A stretch of DNA of 64,000 nt, from positions 1-64,000 of the forward strand of contig NZ_ANNU01000037.1 in assembly GCF_000346615.1 (NCBI RefSeq). The letters run 5' to 3'. The notes beneath the pieces were generated by a model, which searched no databases, had not been told where the DNA came from, and saw nothing but the letters and a program-made list of their open reading frames with translations. Source of the DNA: Nafulsella turpanensis ZLM-10 (lineage in GTDB: Bacteria > Bacteroidota > Bacteroidia > Cytophagales > Cyclobacteriaceae). A program made the translations under genes and the position numbers. Positions within the stretch are counted from its first letter, which is position 1. Each line of letters starts with the position of its first letter. Positions 24,576 to 32,718 of the stretch are shown in pieces.

Positions 24576-24620
24576 GAGTGGGCCCAACTGGGCTCGAACC
24601 AGTGACCCTCTGATTATGAG
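24576..24620 (-). repeat. attR: tRNA 3' half
   Basis: 45-bp partner of 5721-5765 with two differences that pair in the T-arm stem. Similarity stops exactly at the anticodon stem, so crossover occurred within or near the anticodon arm. Confidence 0.9.
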
Positions 24621-24652
24621 TCAGATGCTCTAACCAACTGAGCTATGGGCCC
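24579..24652 (-). tRNA. tRNA with CAU anticodon (Met or Ile2)
   Basis: A 74-nt cloverleaf: acceptor GGGCCCA/TGGGCCC, D arm GCTC/GAGC, anticodon stem TCTGA/TCAGA with loop CTCATAA (anticodon CAU), T arm ACTGG/CCAGT, discriminator A. No CCA is encoded. It could be elongator tRNA-Met or tRNA-Ile read with lysidine at position 34; sequence alone does not settle which. The 3' half appears to have been supplied by the integrated element. Confidence 0.93.
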
Positions 24653-24689
24653 GAAATTCAGTGGCTTCCATTCTGCTCATTCTACAATT

Positions 24690-24761
24690 CTCCGTGATGA
24701 ACCAGATGCTCTGGGCAACCGGGACGCGTAATCCGGGACGCGTAGTCTGAGCTATGGGCCC
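24690..24761 (-). pseudogene. Interrupted duplicate of the tRNA 5' half
   Basis: On the minus strand it begins GGGCCCATAGCTCAG exactly like the tRNA. It is then broken by ~28 bp containing two ACGCGTCCCGG copies, and resumes with TTG, three foreign bases and AGAGCATCTG. The 3' half is absent. It looks like a relic of another recombination at this tRNA. Confidence 0.6.
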
Positions 24762-24765
24762 TTCA

Positions 24766-24787
24766 GAGAAGAGAATTTACTCTTCTC
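24766..24787. repeat. Short hairpin upstream of the tRNA relic
   Basis: A perfect 8-bp inverted repeat GAGAAGAG-AATTTA-CTCTTCTC between the tRNA relic and the next gene. Function unknown. Confidence 0.4.
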
Positions 24788-24814
24788 CTTGAAATTGGGA
24801 ATGCAATGTTACAT

Positions 24815-24827
24815 ATTTGCATACAAT
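24815..24827 (-). repeat. Inverted third copy of the arm-site core outside the element
   Basis: ATTTGCATACAAT, the reverse complement of the ATTGTATGCAAAT core of the 24-bp repeat. It lies on the chromosomal side of attR beside the tRNA relic. Confidence 0.45.
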
Positions 24828-24850
24828 AACACAAGCAGACCCTTTAAAAT

Positions 24851-25492
24851 TTGATACCAGCAAACGTTAAAAATATAATTTTCGACCTGGGCGGCGTCAT
24901 CATCCGCCTCGATCAGCCTCGCACCGACAGGGCACTTGCTGAACTGGCTGGCATCAGTCCCGAGGCTTTCCGAAAGCTGGCAGCAGGGAAACAGTCTTTC
25001 TTCCAGTCGTTTGAAAGAGGAGAAATAGAGGATAATGCCTTCCTGGAAGAGCTTCGGCAGCTGCTGCAAACAAAAGTCAGTATTTCAACACTTCAACATG
25101 CATGGAATGCCATGCTGCTGGAACTGCCTGTAGAGAACGTAAGGATGCTCCGGGAGCTGGGTAGTCAGTACAGGCTGTTTATGCTCAGCAATACCAATGA
25201 AATACATACTGCTGAAGTGCATCGCCGTGTAAAAGCGGTGAGCGGGCTGGAGAATTTTAATTCTTTGTTTGAAGAGGTGTTTTACTCTCAAAGGATTGGG
25301 GCGCGAAAGCCTGAAGAAAAAGCTTTTCGGCTGATTCTGGAAAAATATCATTTATCAGCCGCTGAAACTTTATTCGTCGATGACAATCTGGAGAACATAA
25401 AAGGAGCTGAGGGGTTGGGAATACAGACATGGCATTATCCGCTTAATCAATTACTGGAGCACGCAATTAATGGAGGAAAAAAACAGGAATAA
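24851..25492 (+). CDS. HAD-superfamily hydrolase (YihX-like)
   Basis: 213 residues. HAD motifs in order: IIFDLGGVI (motif I), LFMLSNTNE (II), KPEEKAFRLIL (III Lys) and TLFVDDNLENI (IV). The arrangement matches subfamily IA small-molecule phosphatases such as YihX. The only available start is TTG at 24851, because an in-frame TAA lies 6 bp upstream and motif I begins eight residues in. It overlaps the M50 protease gene by 23 bp. First chromosomal gene after the integrated element. Confidence 0.88.
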   Translation: MIPANVKNIIFDLGGVIIRLDQPRTDRALAELAGISPEAFRKLAAGKQSFFQSFERGEIEDNAFLEELRQLLQTKVSISTLQHAWNAMLLELPVENVRMLRELGSQYRLFMLSNTNEIHTAEVHRRVKAVSGLENFNSLFEEVFYSQRIGARKPEEKAFRLILEKYHLSAAETLFVDDNLENIKGAEGLGIQTWHYPLNQLLEHAINGGKKQE

Positions 25493-26588
25493 TATCTGGC
25501 TGCACCTGGGGCTGTTTATATTCACTTTTATTGCTACCACTTTCGCAGGAGCAGAATGGCGTTTTGGCGAATTGGTCTGGATGGAGGACTATGGCTGGCA
25601 TGACTTCAGGAGTGGCCTGGCTTTTTCTTTTCCTTTGCTTCTTTTCCTGACCGTCCATGAGTTCGGACATTACTTTACGGCGAGAAAACATAAGGTAAAA
25701 GCTTCGCTGCCTTACTATATCCCCTTCTGGTTCTTTGGTTTGTTTCCTTCTATTGGCACCATGGGGGCCGTTATTCGTATACGGGAATTTATTAAAAGCA
25801 GGAAACAACATTTCGATATCGGAATTGCAGGCCCACTGGCTGGCTTTGTTATCGCGCTGGGGGTTTTGTTTTACGGATTTACCCACTTGCCGCCGCAGGA
25901 ATATATCTTCAAGGTCCATCCCGAGTACCTGGAAATGGGCGCAGATTATGCCGAAGAGGCTTATCAGGAAGGGTCAGGTCAGTTTTATCTCGGGAAAAAC
26001 ATCCTGTTTGTGCTAATGGAATACCTGCTGGTGGAGGATCCTTCCCGCATGCCCAATGGCTTTGAAATTATTCATTACCCCTGGCTGTTTGCAGGCTTCC
26101 TTGGTCTTTTTTTTACGGCGCTTAACCTTTTGCCTATCGGACAGCTGGATGGGGGCCATATCCTGTACGGACTGGTAGGTTATCGGAAGCATAAAATGAT
26201 TGCCACCGCGCTTTTTGTGTTGCTGGTTTTCTGGGCCGGGCTGGGTTTTTACGACCGAAACGATGCGGATTCCCTGCAAATGTGGGCTCCTTTAAATATC
26301 CTGATTGCCTGGCTGCTGTTTGCGCGCTTGCAGATGAGCCGGGCCAATAAGTTTATTCTGGCCCTTTCTGTAGTGCTTGCTCAGCTGTTTGTGGTATACT
26401 TTATTCCTGGCCTGCGGGGCTACAGTGGGTGGATTTTATTTGCCTTTCTGATTGGTCGCTTTCTGGGGGTTTATCACCCGCCGGCCCTCTTTGATCAGCC
26501 GCTGAGTACCGGCCGAAAAATACTGGGATGGCTGGCCCTGCTTATCTTTATTCTTTGCTTCAGCCCAGAACCTTTTATCGTGGTTTGA
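25470..26588 (+). CDS. Site-2-protease family (M50) membrane metalloprotease
   Basis: 372 residues with several hydrophobic segments. The zinc motif HEFGH is at 63-67 inside a membrane helix, and the third-ligand motif LPIGQLDGGHI is in a later helix, both diagnostic of M50 intramembrane proteases. FGLFPSIGTMGAVIRI is typical of the Bacteroidota branch, which lacks a PDZ domain. Substrate unknown. The start overlaps the HAD gene, suggesting coupled expression. Confidence 0.9.
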   Translation: MEEKNRNNIWLHLGLFIFTFIATTFAGAEWRFGELVWMEDYGWHDFRSGLAFSFPLLLFLTVHEFGHYFTARKHKVKASLPYYIPFWFFGLFPSIGTMGAVIRIREFIKSRKQHFDIGIAGPLAGFVIALGVLFYGFTHLPPQEYIFKVHPEYLEMGADYAEEAYQEGSGQFYLGKNILFVLMEYLLVEDPSRMPNGFEIIHYPWLFAGFLGLFFTALNLLPIGQLDGGHILYGLVGYRKHKMIATALFVLLVFWAGLGFYDRNDADSLQMWAPLNILIAWLLFARLQMSRANKFILALSVVLAQLFVVYFIPGLRGYSGWILFAFLIGRFLGVYHPPALFDQPLSTGRKILGWLALLIFILCFSPEPFIVV

Positions 26589-26846
26589 TAACAGGCAGGA
26601 GCCTCTAAATTGCTGTTATTGCGAATGCAGCTTTTGTGGAAAAAGCATTTACGGCCAGACAGCGGGATGTCAAAGAGAAAAATTTGTAGCAGGAATAAGC
26701 AGGCTGCTAATTGCTTCCTGCTCTTTTAAGGGCGCTGCTTTTTCTTATGACAGCATCTGCTGACAGGATTTTATACAGGACACTGAATTAGTTAATAAGC
26801 AGGTGCTCCTGCAGCCTGCTTATTAACTGTTCGTCCTCTTCCGGTA
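26589..26846. other. Intergenic region with a 13-bp hairpin
   Basis: 258 bp between convergent genes. The inverted repeat GTTAATAAGCAGG (26791-26803) / CCTGCTTATTAAC (26815-26827) lies 20 bp beyond the rhodanese stop and may act as a terminator, though no T-run follows. Confidence 0.5.
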
Positions 26847-27140
26847 CTACTTCAGGTATCCCTCAATTCCTCCTTCGAGATTGCGGACATGCTTAAAGCC
26901 CTGCTGCTGGAGAAACTTTTGGGCATTTGCGCTTCTCCTCCCTGATTTGCAGTGTACAATCACCTCTTCATCCTGCAAACCATCCAGTTCTGATAACTGC
27001 TGTGGAAGGCTGTTGAGAGGGATAAGACGGGCACCAATATTCTTTTCTTCATATTCCCACTCTTCCCGCACATCAATAAGGTTGAGTTTTTCGCCTTTTT
27101 CCAGTCGGCTTTTAAGTTCTTCGGCTGTAATATTTTCCAT
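26847..27140 (-). CDS. Single-domain rhodanese-like sulfurtransferase
   Basis: 97 residues, a complete rhodanese domain: LIDVREEWEYEEKNI near the start and the active-site loop VHCKSGRRS with the catalytic Cys. Such small proteins transfer sulfane sulfur or act in thiol redox relays. The loop of six residues after Cys matches sulfurtransferases rather than arsenate reductase-type phosphatases. Confidence 0.93.
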   Translation of the reverse strand: MENITAEELKSRLEKGEKLNLIDVREEWEYEEKNIGARLIPLNSLPQQLSELDGLQDEEVIVHCKSGRRSANAQKFLQQQGFKHVRNLEGGIEGYLK

Positions 27141-27149
27141 CAGAATTTA

Positions 27150-29066
27150 CTATTTAAGGAGTATTTTTTTACTTACGGTGGTATCTTTAAAAATAAGCTT
27201 TACAATATAAAATCCAACTGCCTGCCCCTGTATATCTATGGCAGTCCGGTTATTTCCTCTTTCCTGCAGGTAAGCGCGCACTAACTGGCCATGGTTGTTG
27301 TATATCTCAATTCGAAGAGCAGTGGACGCAATGGTGAATTTACCATTGCTGGGGTTTGGAAATATACTTACAGGATAATTGATAATTTTGTCTTCGCTGC
27401 TAAGCACCAGTGGGTCAACGTTCTGCTCAAAGCGGGGGCGGATCATCAGGGAACCCGTTTCCTCCTGCTCCTGAAACCAGGTACTGCCATCCACACTCAC
27501 CCACACCTTTTCCCGGCTGTCGGTATTGCGATCGAGGCCGAGGGCAAGAAAGCCTTCTGATTTTTTTGCCAGCCCGATATAGAAGGTGCCGGGCTCCAGC
27601 ACCTGGGCCTGCCTGAGCTTAAAAGAGCTGAACTCATTCAGGCTGTCGCTGTTGCGCAGCACCACATCTCTTTCTGTATAAATAAGTTCGTCGGGGGTGC
27701 CTTCATCAACCCCTAAGGAGCGCCACACTTTCAGGTCAACAAATTGTCCGCTCAGGTTTTCGTTAAAGTAGGGAAGGTAAAAGTTGAGGTGGGTGAGGGT
27801 ATCCTGTTCTTCCAGTGTAAACTCATAGGCCAGTTGTACATTGCTGCCACCTGTAAGGGCCAGCCCATATTCGGCGGTACCATCATCGTAGGCAAAATAA
27901 TCGTGTAGTACATTAACAATCAGGGCGGTATCATTGGCCCCGAAAAGAGGGCTTCCTTCTTCGGAAGTAAGCTGGATTCTGCTGAGCAGATAAAGGGAGT
28001 CTGCCCCGGCATAGGGAAGCAGCGCTTCTTTGGTGATGCCTGGCGCCTCCAGGGCAAAGTACTGCTGCCCTTCAAGCAGGTTGCCGAACTCATCCTGTAT
28101 CAGGGCTTTTTCGGCCTGAACAGCCACTGTATCGCCACTAAGCGTAGTGGTGGCAATATTGTATTCAACCGCCTCTTCTTTGCCTGGTTCTTCAAAACTG
28201 AACACGGTAAAAGGAAAAACCGGATTGATGTATTCCTCAGGCGCTGCAAAAAACTGGGAGATAGGAATGGCTGTATAAGGGTAAAATAGGGAGGCGGGTA
28301 AATCGCTGATGGCCCTGTCCTGGTAATAAAGGTCGGAGAGGCTTCGGTTTTTATTTAAATAAATATAATCGACATGCCAGAGGTCGTACTGGCCTGACTG
28401 GCGGTTAAAGGATTCAAACTTAAACTGGAAACCTTCATGGAAAAAGTTTTTTTCCAGCCTTTCCCCTTCCTCCTCCAGACTGATGATTTCCTGTTTGAAG
28501 GCGGCAGAGTCAATTTCTTCCCGTCCGCCTTCGCTCCACACCTGGTACCACAGACCGTCCTCCGCCAGGAAGGAAAGTTTAAGGGAATCCTGGTTGTCCG
28601 GCCGCTCGCCGAGGCCCTGCAGCTGCCAGTAAAAGCTCAGGTAAACCGACGCCTGCTCTTCAGCTAATACTTCCTCCAAAGCAAGATTGATGGGCTGAGA
28701 CTTCAGGCTGTCAGACAGGCCGCTCTCCCCCGCATCCTGACTATAGGGGCGACCGCTGGCGGTAAGTCCGTCGAAGGTAACTACATTAAAACTGGGAGGG
28801 CGTACGGCAATAGTGTTGGTAACCGCTACATTAGGGCTGGCCAGCCACAGGAGGGTATCGACTACTGAAGTGCTCCTGCTAAAATCGTCCCAGAAAGGGA
28901 GTAACAGCGTATCTGCTTCGGCAGGCAGGGAACGCTGCCGGAAATTTGCCTGCTGCTTTTGCAGAGGGAGGGACAGCAGCTGTGCAGCCACCCTAAAGCT
29001 GCTGCACAGGCTGATAAAGAAAATTGAAAAGAATAAAAAGTTTTTAATCGATAATGCTTTCGCCAT
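27150..29066 (-). CDS. Secreted protein with T9SS type A sorting domain
   Basis: 638 residues from the ATG at 29066; a start at 29108 would place 14 residues before the signal peptide. The N-terminus MAKALSIKNF plus a hydrophobic stretch ending RVAAQ is a signal peptide. The C-terminal ~75 residues (VSIFPNPSNGKFTI ... GFYIVKLIFKD ... KKILLK) are a type IX secretion sorting domain, so the product is exported and probably surface-attached. The body has repeated beta-rich segments without a catalytic motif. It overlaps the PASTA gene by 23 bp. Confidence 0.88.
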   Translation of the reverse strand: MAKALSIKNFLFFSIFFISLCSSFRVAAQLLSLPLQKQQANFRQRSLPAEADTLLLPFWDDFSRSTSVVDTLLWLASPNVAVTNTIAVRPPSFNVVTFDGLTASGRPYSQDAGESGLSDSLKSQPINLALEEVLAEEQASVYLSFYWQLQGLGERPDNQDSLKLSFLAEDGLWYQVWSEGGREEIDSAAFKQEIISLEEEGERLEKNFFHEGFQFKFESFNRQSGQYDLWHVDYIYLNKNRSLSDLYYQDRAISDLPASLFYPYTAIPISQFFAAPEEYINPVFPFTVFSFEEPGKEEAVEYNIATTTLSGDTVAVQAEKALIQDEFGNLLEGQQYFALEAPGITKEALLPYAGADSLYLLSRIQLTSEEGSPLFGANDTALIVNVLHDYFAYDDGTAEYGLALTGGSNVQLAYEFTLEEQDTLTHLNFYLPYFNENLSGQFVDLKVWRSLGVDEGTPDELIYTERDVVLRNSDSLNEFSSFKLRQAQVLEPGTFYIGLAKKSEGFLALGLDRNTDSREKVWVSVDGSTWFQEQEETGSLMIRPRFEQNVDPLVLSSEDKIINYPVSIFPNPSNGKFTIASTALRIEIYNNHGQLVRAYLQERGNNRTAIDIQGQAVGFYIVKLIFKDTTVSKKILLK

Positions 29067-29859
29067 TCCCTGTGGTGATAGTTGTATTTTGCCGAACGTT
29101 GTTTTCATCGAATTCCACTACCCACAGGTCTACCACTTCGCCAATACGCGAACGGGCACCGGCAGGAGGGATTTGCCTCAGAATGGTGTTGGGAGTCTTG
29201 TCAGGAGCCTTTTCGTAATGGATTTCTCCAATTTTAAGGCCGGTACCTACCGCAACAAACTCAGCTTCTTCTAAATCCATACCCAGCAAGTTAGGGGTTT
29301 CGAAGGTTTGCTCACCTTTGCCGTCACCCACTACCAAATCTATCTGAGCGCCTTTAGGAACCTGCGTGCCTTCTTCAATGGGCTTGCCTTTATAATGTTG
29401 CTCCAGCACGGCATTGGCAAAAGGGTCCGGCTTGTAGCGGATTTCTCCCAGCTCCAGTCCGTAACTCTGCAGAACCAGTTGTGCATTTTTTACGGAAGAG
29501 TCAATGAGCTTTGGCATTTTTACTTTTGGCGGATTCTTCGCATTCAGTGCCAGAAATATTTTGCGATTCTCTTTTACCTGTGCGCCCGGCTTCGGGTGTT
29601 GCTTCATTACCGTCAGTGGCGGGTATTCCGTAGAGAAGGTGGAATCGTTTACTTCATAACGTAAATTCCGCTCACTCAGGTATTCATCCAGCTGGTTAAA
29701 AGCGATACCCTGCAGGTTAGGTACGGTAATGGTTTCGCCATGGTTGGTTGTTTTCGGCAGATACACATCAAAGAAAACATAACCAATTACCAGGGCCAGT
29801 ATGCTTATAACGGCCAGGTGAATCAGTACATCCTTAAAGGAATTTATCCGGTAGTTCAT
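29044..29859 (-). CDS. Membrane-anchored PASTA-domain protein
   Basis: 271 residues. A short cytoplasmic N-terminus, one membrane helix (VISILALVIGYVFFDVYL) and three PASTA repeats (VPNLQGIAFNQLDEYL, MPKLIDSSVKNAQLVL, TPNLLGMDLEEAEFVA). PASTA domains bind peptidoglycan-like ligands. There is no kinase domain, unlike the Ser/Thr kinases in which PASTA is best known. It overlaps the upstream Ddl gene by 4 bp (ATGA), so a link to cell-wall synthesis or sensing is likely. Confidence 0.92.
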   Translation of the reverse strand: MNYRINSFKDVLIHLAVISILALVIGYVFFDVYLPKTTNHGETITVPNLQGIAFNQLDEYLSERNLRYEVNDSTFSTEYPPLTVMKQHPKPGAQVKENRKIFLALNAKNPPKVKMPKLIDSSVKNAQLVLQSYGLELGEIRYKPDPFANAVLEQHYKGKPIEEGTQVPKGAQIDLVVGDGKGEQTFETPNLLGMDLEEAEFVAVGTGLKIGEIHYEKAPDKTPNTILRQIPPAGARSRIGEVVDLWVVEFDENNVRQNTTITTGNGESIID

Positions 29860-32564
29860 AGGGCTTGCTTCAGTTTTTTCTTTTCAATGCCATAGGTAAG
29901 GATGGCATCTATAAACTCATAGGGTTTGTAGCCGTTGAGGGCACTCTGGTGGAAAATACAGGTGGCCGGGGTCATGCCTGGCAAAGAGTTAATTTCAATG
30001 ATAATGGTTTCGACTTTACCATCTTCAAAAACCCGCACAAAGGCATCGATACGGGCATAGCCTTCAATATTGGTAACTCTGGCCACCTTTTCCAGCTCTG
30101 CACGAACGGCGGCTGAAATACGCTTGTTTTCTTCCGGACTGCGGGCAAAGCGGGCCGGGGTAATATTTTGTCCTTCACCTGCCAGGAATTTCTCTTCCAG
30201 CGAAAGTACTTCGCCGCCTGCCAGGGCTTCCGATGGTTCAAATACTTCATAATGGAGCTTTCCTTCCGCGTCGCGAATGGTCAGTAAACCGCCGGTTACC
30301 TCCAGGAAGTGCTTTGCATTGCCCTTGCTAATAAGCTCTTCTACCAGGAAGGCCTGCTTTATCGGGAATTCTTCGCTGGGCTTCAGTTTCAGTTGCTGCA
30401 TAGGTTCAGGAAGGAGAGGAGCCTGTTCGCGGAAAATCATACGGGCAAATGCTCTCAGCTCCTGCTGATTCTTAATTTTCTTTACCGCCGAGCTACAGCC
30501 ATCGTCGGCCGGTTTGGCAATAAAGGGATAGCCATATTCCTGTTCAATCTCACGGATAACAGCTTCTTCCTGCTCCTGCCACTGGGCCTTCGAAACCAGG
30601 CGATGCCTGGCGACCAAAAAGCCGTTTTGCATGAGCAGCTCATTGGTGTCGTACTTATTAATGGTGAGCTGCGAACTTTCAATGCCGCTGCCGTTATAAG
30701 GAATGCCGAAGCTCTCGAGCCGCTGCTGTACGGCTCCATCTTCGCCGGGGCGGCCATGCAGGGCAATAAATACTGCGTCTACCTTTTGGTTAAGGTCCTG
30801 ATAACTGATAGGCTCGAAATGGAGCATATCGCGCTCTGTATAGCGGCTCACCAGGCTTTTGGCTTCCCCGGCAATTTTTTCCAGTAAGGGGTGGTGCTGC
30901 CCCTTCAGGTACACTTCCACCTTTTCCCGTATATCATCGGCATTATCCTTGAGCATAATGTTGATGGGGAGAATGTACAGCTGGTGCTCCTCTTCGCTGC
31001 CCGTTAAGAATACAGGGACCGGCAGGTACTTGGTGGAGGAGGACAGCTTTTCGAAAATATTCCGGCCGCTTTCCACGGAAATATGCCTTTCGGAGGAGAA
31101 GCCCCCCATGATTACCGCTACTTTTATCTTTTCGCTGCCCTGCTGCTTAAGTGCTCTGACTTTCTCGTCCAGCTGATTGAGCTTAGCGGCCATTAATTTG
31201 TTGCGCTTACCACTTCTGATTCTTTCGGCCAGTGAGGTGCGAATGATGTAGGTAAGAAACTGCGAGGGGTTCAGCCCTATTTCCGCTGCCTGGTGGAAGA
31301 AGAAGGAGGAAGGAAGCATACCGGAGGTGGTATTTGGGTCGTTGAGGAATACCTCTCCCTGCTCGTTAATAAATCCGTCGATGCGGGCATACACATTGCA
31401 CTGCAGCGCATCGAAAAGGCGGCAGCATTCCTGCCTGATGTGTTCAATCTGTGTATCGGGCAGGTCGATAGGCGTGATTTTACGGCTGATACCGGGCAGG
31501 TATTTTGCGCGGTAATCAAACATATCGGATCCTTTGATAATCTGCGTGGGCGGAAGAGCCAGGGCGGTGCCGGCCTCATCCTGAATAACAATGCAGCTGA
31601 ATTCTTTTCCCTCAATAAAAGACTCGAACAGCACCTCTTCTTCAGAATTGAGGGAGGTGAGGCTAATACGTTCTTCTCCGGCCCCGGCTGCGGTATCTAA
31701 ATACTGCAGGAGTTCTGCCGGGTGGTGGAGTAATTCTTCCTGCTGCCTGCTGTTTTCTGCATACACCGGAAGGCCAATTCCTTCACGAATATCGGTGAGC
31801 GTAGCCAGGAAGCGTACCTTTTCTTCCTGGCTCCGGGCCTGCCAGTCCTTCAGGTCAATTTTCTCGATGAAAAGGCTTTTGTTGACTGCCTCACTGAAAG
31901 CAGCTAAGTTATCCTGTCGAAGAATGGAAACACCAATGGAAGAGCCCTGGTTTGGTGCTTTTACCACCATGGGGAGTCCCACTGTCTCCTTTGCCTCCTC
32001 GAATAAAGTTGCTCTTGCCGTTAAATCCTGCCATTGACTGCGGTTAAGAACATACCGTTTCGGGCAGGGAAAACCCTGGCCTTCCATCAGGTCCTTTTGT
32101 ACAATTTTGTTGATGCCAATAGCAGAAGGAAGAATGCCGCAGCCTGAATAAGGAATGTTGTACCACTCCAGCAGACCCTGAATATTGCCGTCTTCTCCAT
32201 AGGGGCCATGGAGAGCCAGAAAGGCAAAATCGAGCAGCTGATTAAATTCCTGTGGCTGCACCACCCTGCCCACCGTAGCGGCAATTTCCTGCAGCTTTTC
32301 TTCCCCCAGCTGGCTCAGAGATTCCGCATAAATCTGAATGGGCAGCTCGGATTCCGGCAGGTAAGCGGCGGGTGGATAAAAGTCGCGAATAGTGCCTTTG
32401 TAGATGTACTGCCAGTCGAGCAGTATAAATTGTCCGAGGCTGTCGATAAAGATGGGTACAGGCTCAAATATAGCCTTGTTTAAGTTATCGTAAACGGTGC
32501 GTCCGCCGGCAAATGATATTTCTCTCTCACGGGACTGGCCACCAAAGAATATTCCTATTTTCAT
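29856..32564 (-). CDS. ddl: Tandem D-alanine-D-alanine ligase fusion
   Basis: 902 residues made of two complete Ddl-like units. Unit 1 (~1-480) starts MKIGIFFGGQSREREIS and has ALHGPYGEDG. Unit 2 (~482-902) starts KVAVIMGGFSSERHIS and has ALHGRPGEDG and the metal-binding IEINSLPGMT. In unit 1 the corresponding site reads NDPNTTSGM, with Asp in place of the metal-binding Glu. Ordinary Ddl proteins have 300-370 residues. Unit 2 looks canonical; unit 1 may have altered substrate use or a structural role. Both are ATP-grasp enzymes of the cytoplasm that make the D-Ala-D-Ala end of the peptidoglycan precursor. Confidence 0.9.
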   Translation of the reverse strand: MKIGIFFGGQSREREISFAGGRTVYDNLNKAIFEPVPIFIDSLGQFILLDWQYIYKGTIRDFYPPAAYLPESELPIQIYAESLSQLGEEKLQEIAATVGRVVQPQEFNQLLDFAFLALHGPYGEDGNIQGLLEWYNIPYSGCGILPSAIGINKIVQKDLMEGQGFPCPKRYVLNRSQWQDLTARATLFEEAKETVGLPMVVKAPNQGSSIGVSILRQDNLAAFSEAVNKSLFIEKIDLKDWQARSQEEKVRFLATLTDIREGIGLPVYAENSRQQEELLHHPAELLQYLDTAAGAGEERISLTSLNSEEEVLFESFIEGKEFSCIVIQDEAGTALALPPTQIIKGSDMFDYRAKYLPGISRKITPIDLPDTQIEHIRQECCRLFDALQCNVYARIDGFINEQGEVFLNDPNTTSGMLPSSFFFHQAAEIGLNPSQFLTYIIRTSLAERIRSGKRNKLMAAKLNQLDEKVRALKQQGSEKIKVAVIMGGFSSERHISVESGRNIFEKLSSSTKYLPVPVFLTGSEEEHQLYILPINIMLKDNADDIREKVEVYLKGQHHPLLEKIAGEAKSLVSRYTERDMLHFEPISYQDLNQKVDAVFIALHGRPGEDGAVQQRLESFGIPYNGSGIESSQLTINKYDTNELLMQNGFLVARHRLVSKAQWQEQEEAVIREIEQEYGYPFIAKPADDGCSSAVKKIKNQQELRAFARMIFREQAPLLPEPMQQLKLKPSEEFPIKQAFLVEELISKGNAKHFLEVTGGLLTIRDAEGKLHYEVFEPSEALAGGEVLSLEEKFLAGEGQNITPARFARSPEENKRISAAVRAELEKVARVTNIEGYARIDAFVRVFEDGKVETIIIEINSLPGMTPATCIFHQSALNGYKPYEFIDAILTYGIEKKKLKQAL

Positions 32565-32718
32565 TCTTCAAATATAATGAATAAAATGAAGTCACAAACC
32601 TTTCAGCACGTCCTGAAACTTACTCTGTAAGGTAACTCTTTTTAGAAGTAAATATTTTATGGGGTAAAATAATTCCAGCTTCTATTTTAAGCGGGTAATA
32701 GTGGTTTAAATACGCGCT

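Larger units (their letters stand above)
5721..24620. mobile_element. tRNA-integrated genomic element with defence cargo (~18.9 kb)
   Basis: Bounded by the 45-bp tRNA-derived direct repeat, with the integrase adjacent to the left end and pointing inward and a 24-bp repeat just inside both ends. It contains a compact Int / HTH / RepA-like ATPase / Toprim module, then restriction, FRG, nuclease-like and toxin-antitoxin cargo. No relaxase, coupling protein, type IV secretion, capsid or tail genes are visible. The cargo is patchy in composition: hsdM and hsdR are GC-richer, while the FRG, nuclease-like and toxin genes are AT-rich, suggesting assembly from several sources. Confidence 0.92.

Noticed and set aside
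5721-24620. Conjugative element (ICE)
   Set aside because: No relaxase, coupling protein or type IV secretion genes are visible anywhere between the att repeats.
30309-30887. 192-codon plus-strand frame
   Set aside because: Antisense to the double Ddl gene.
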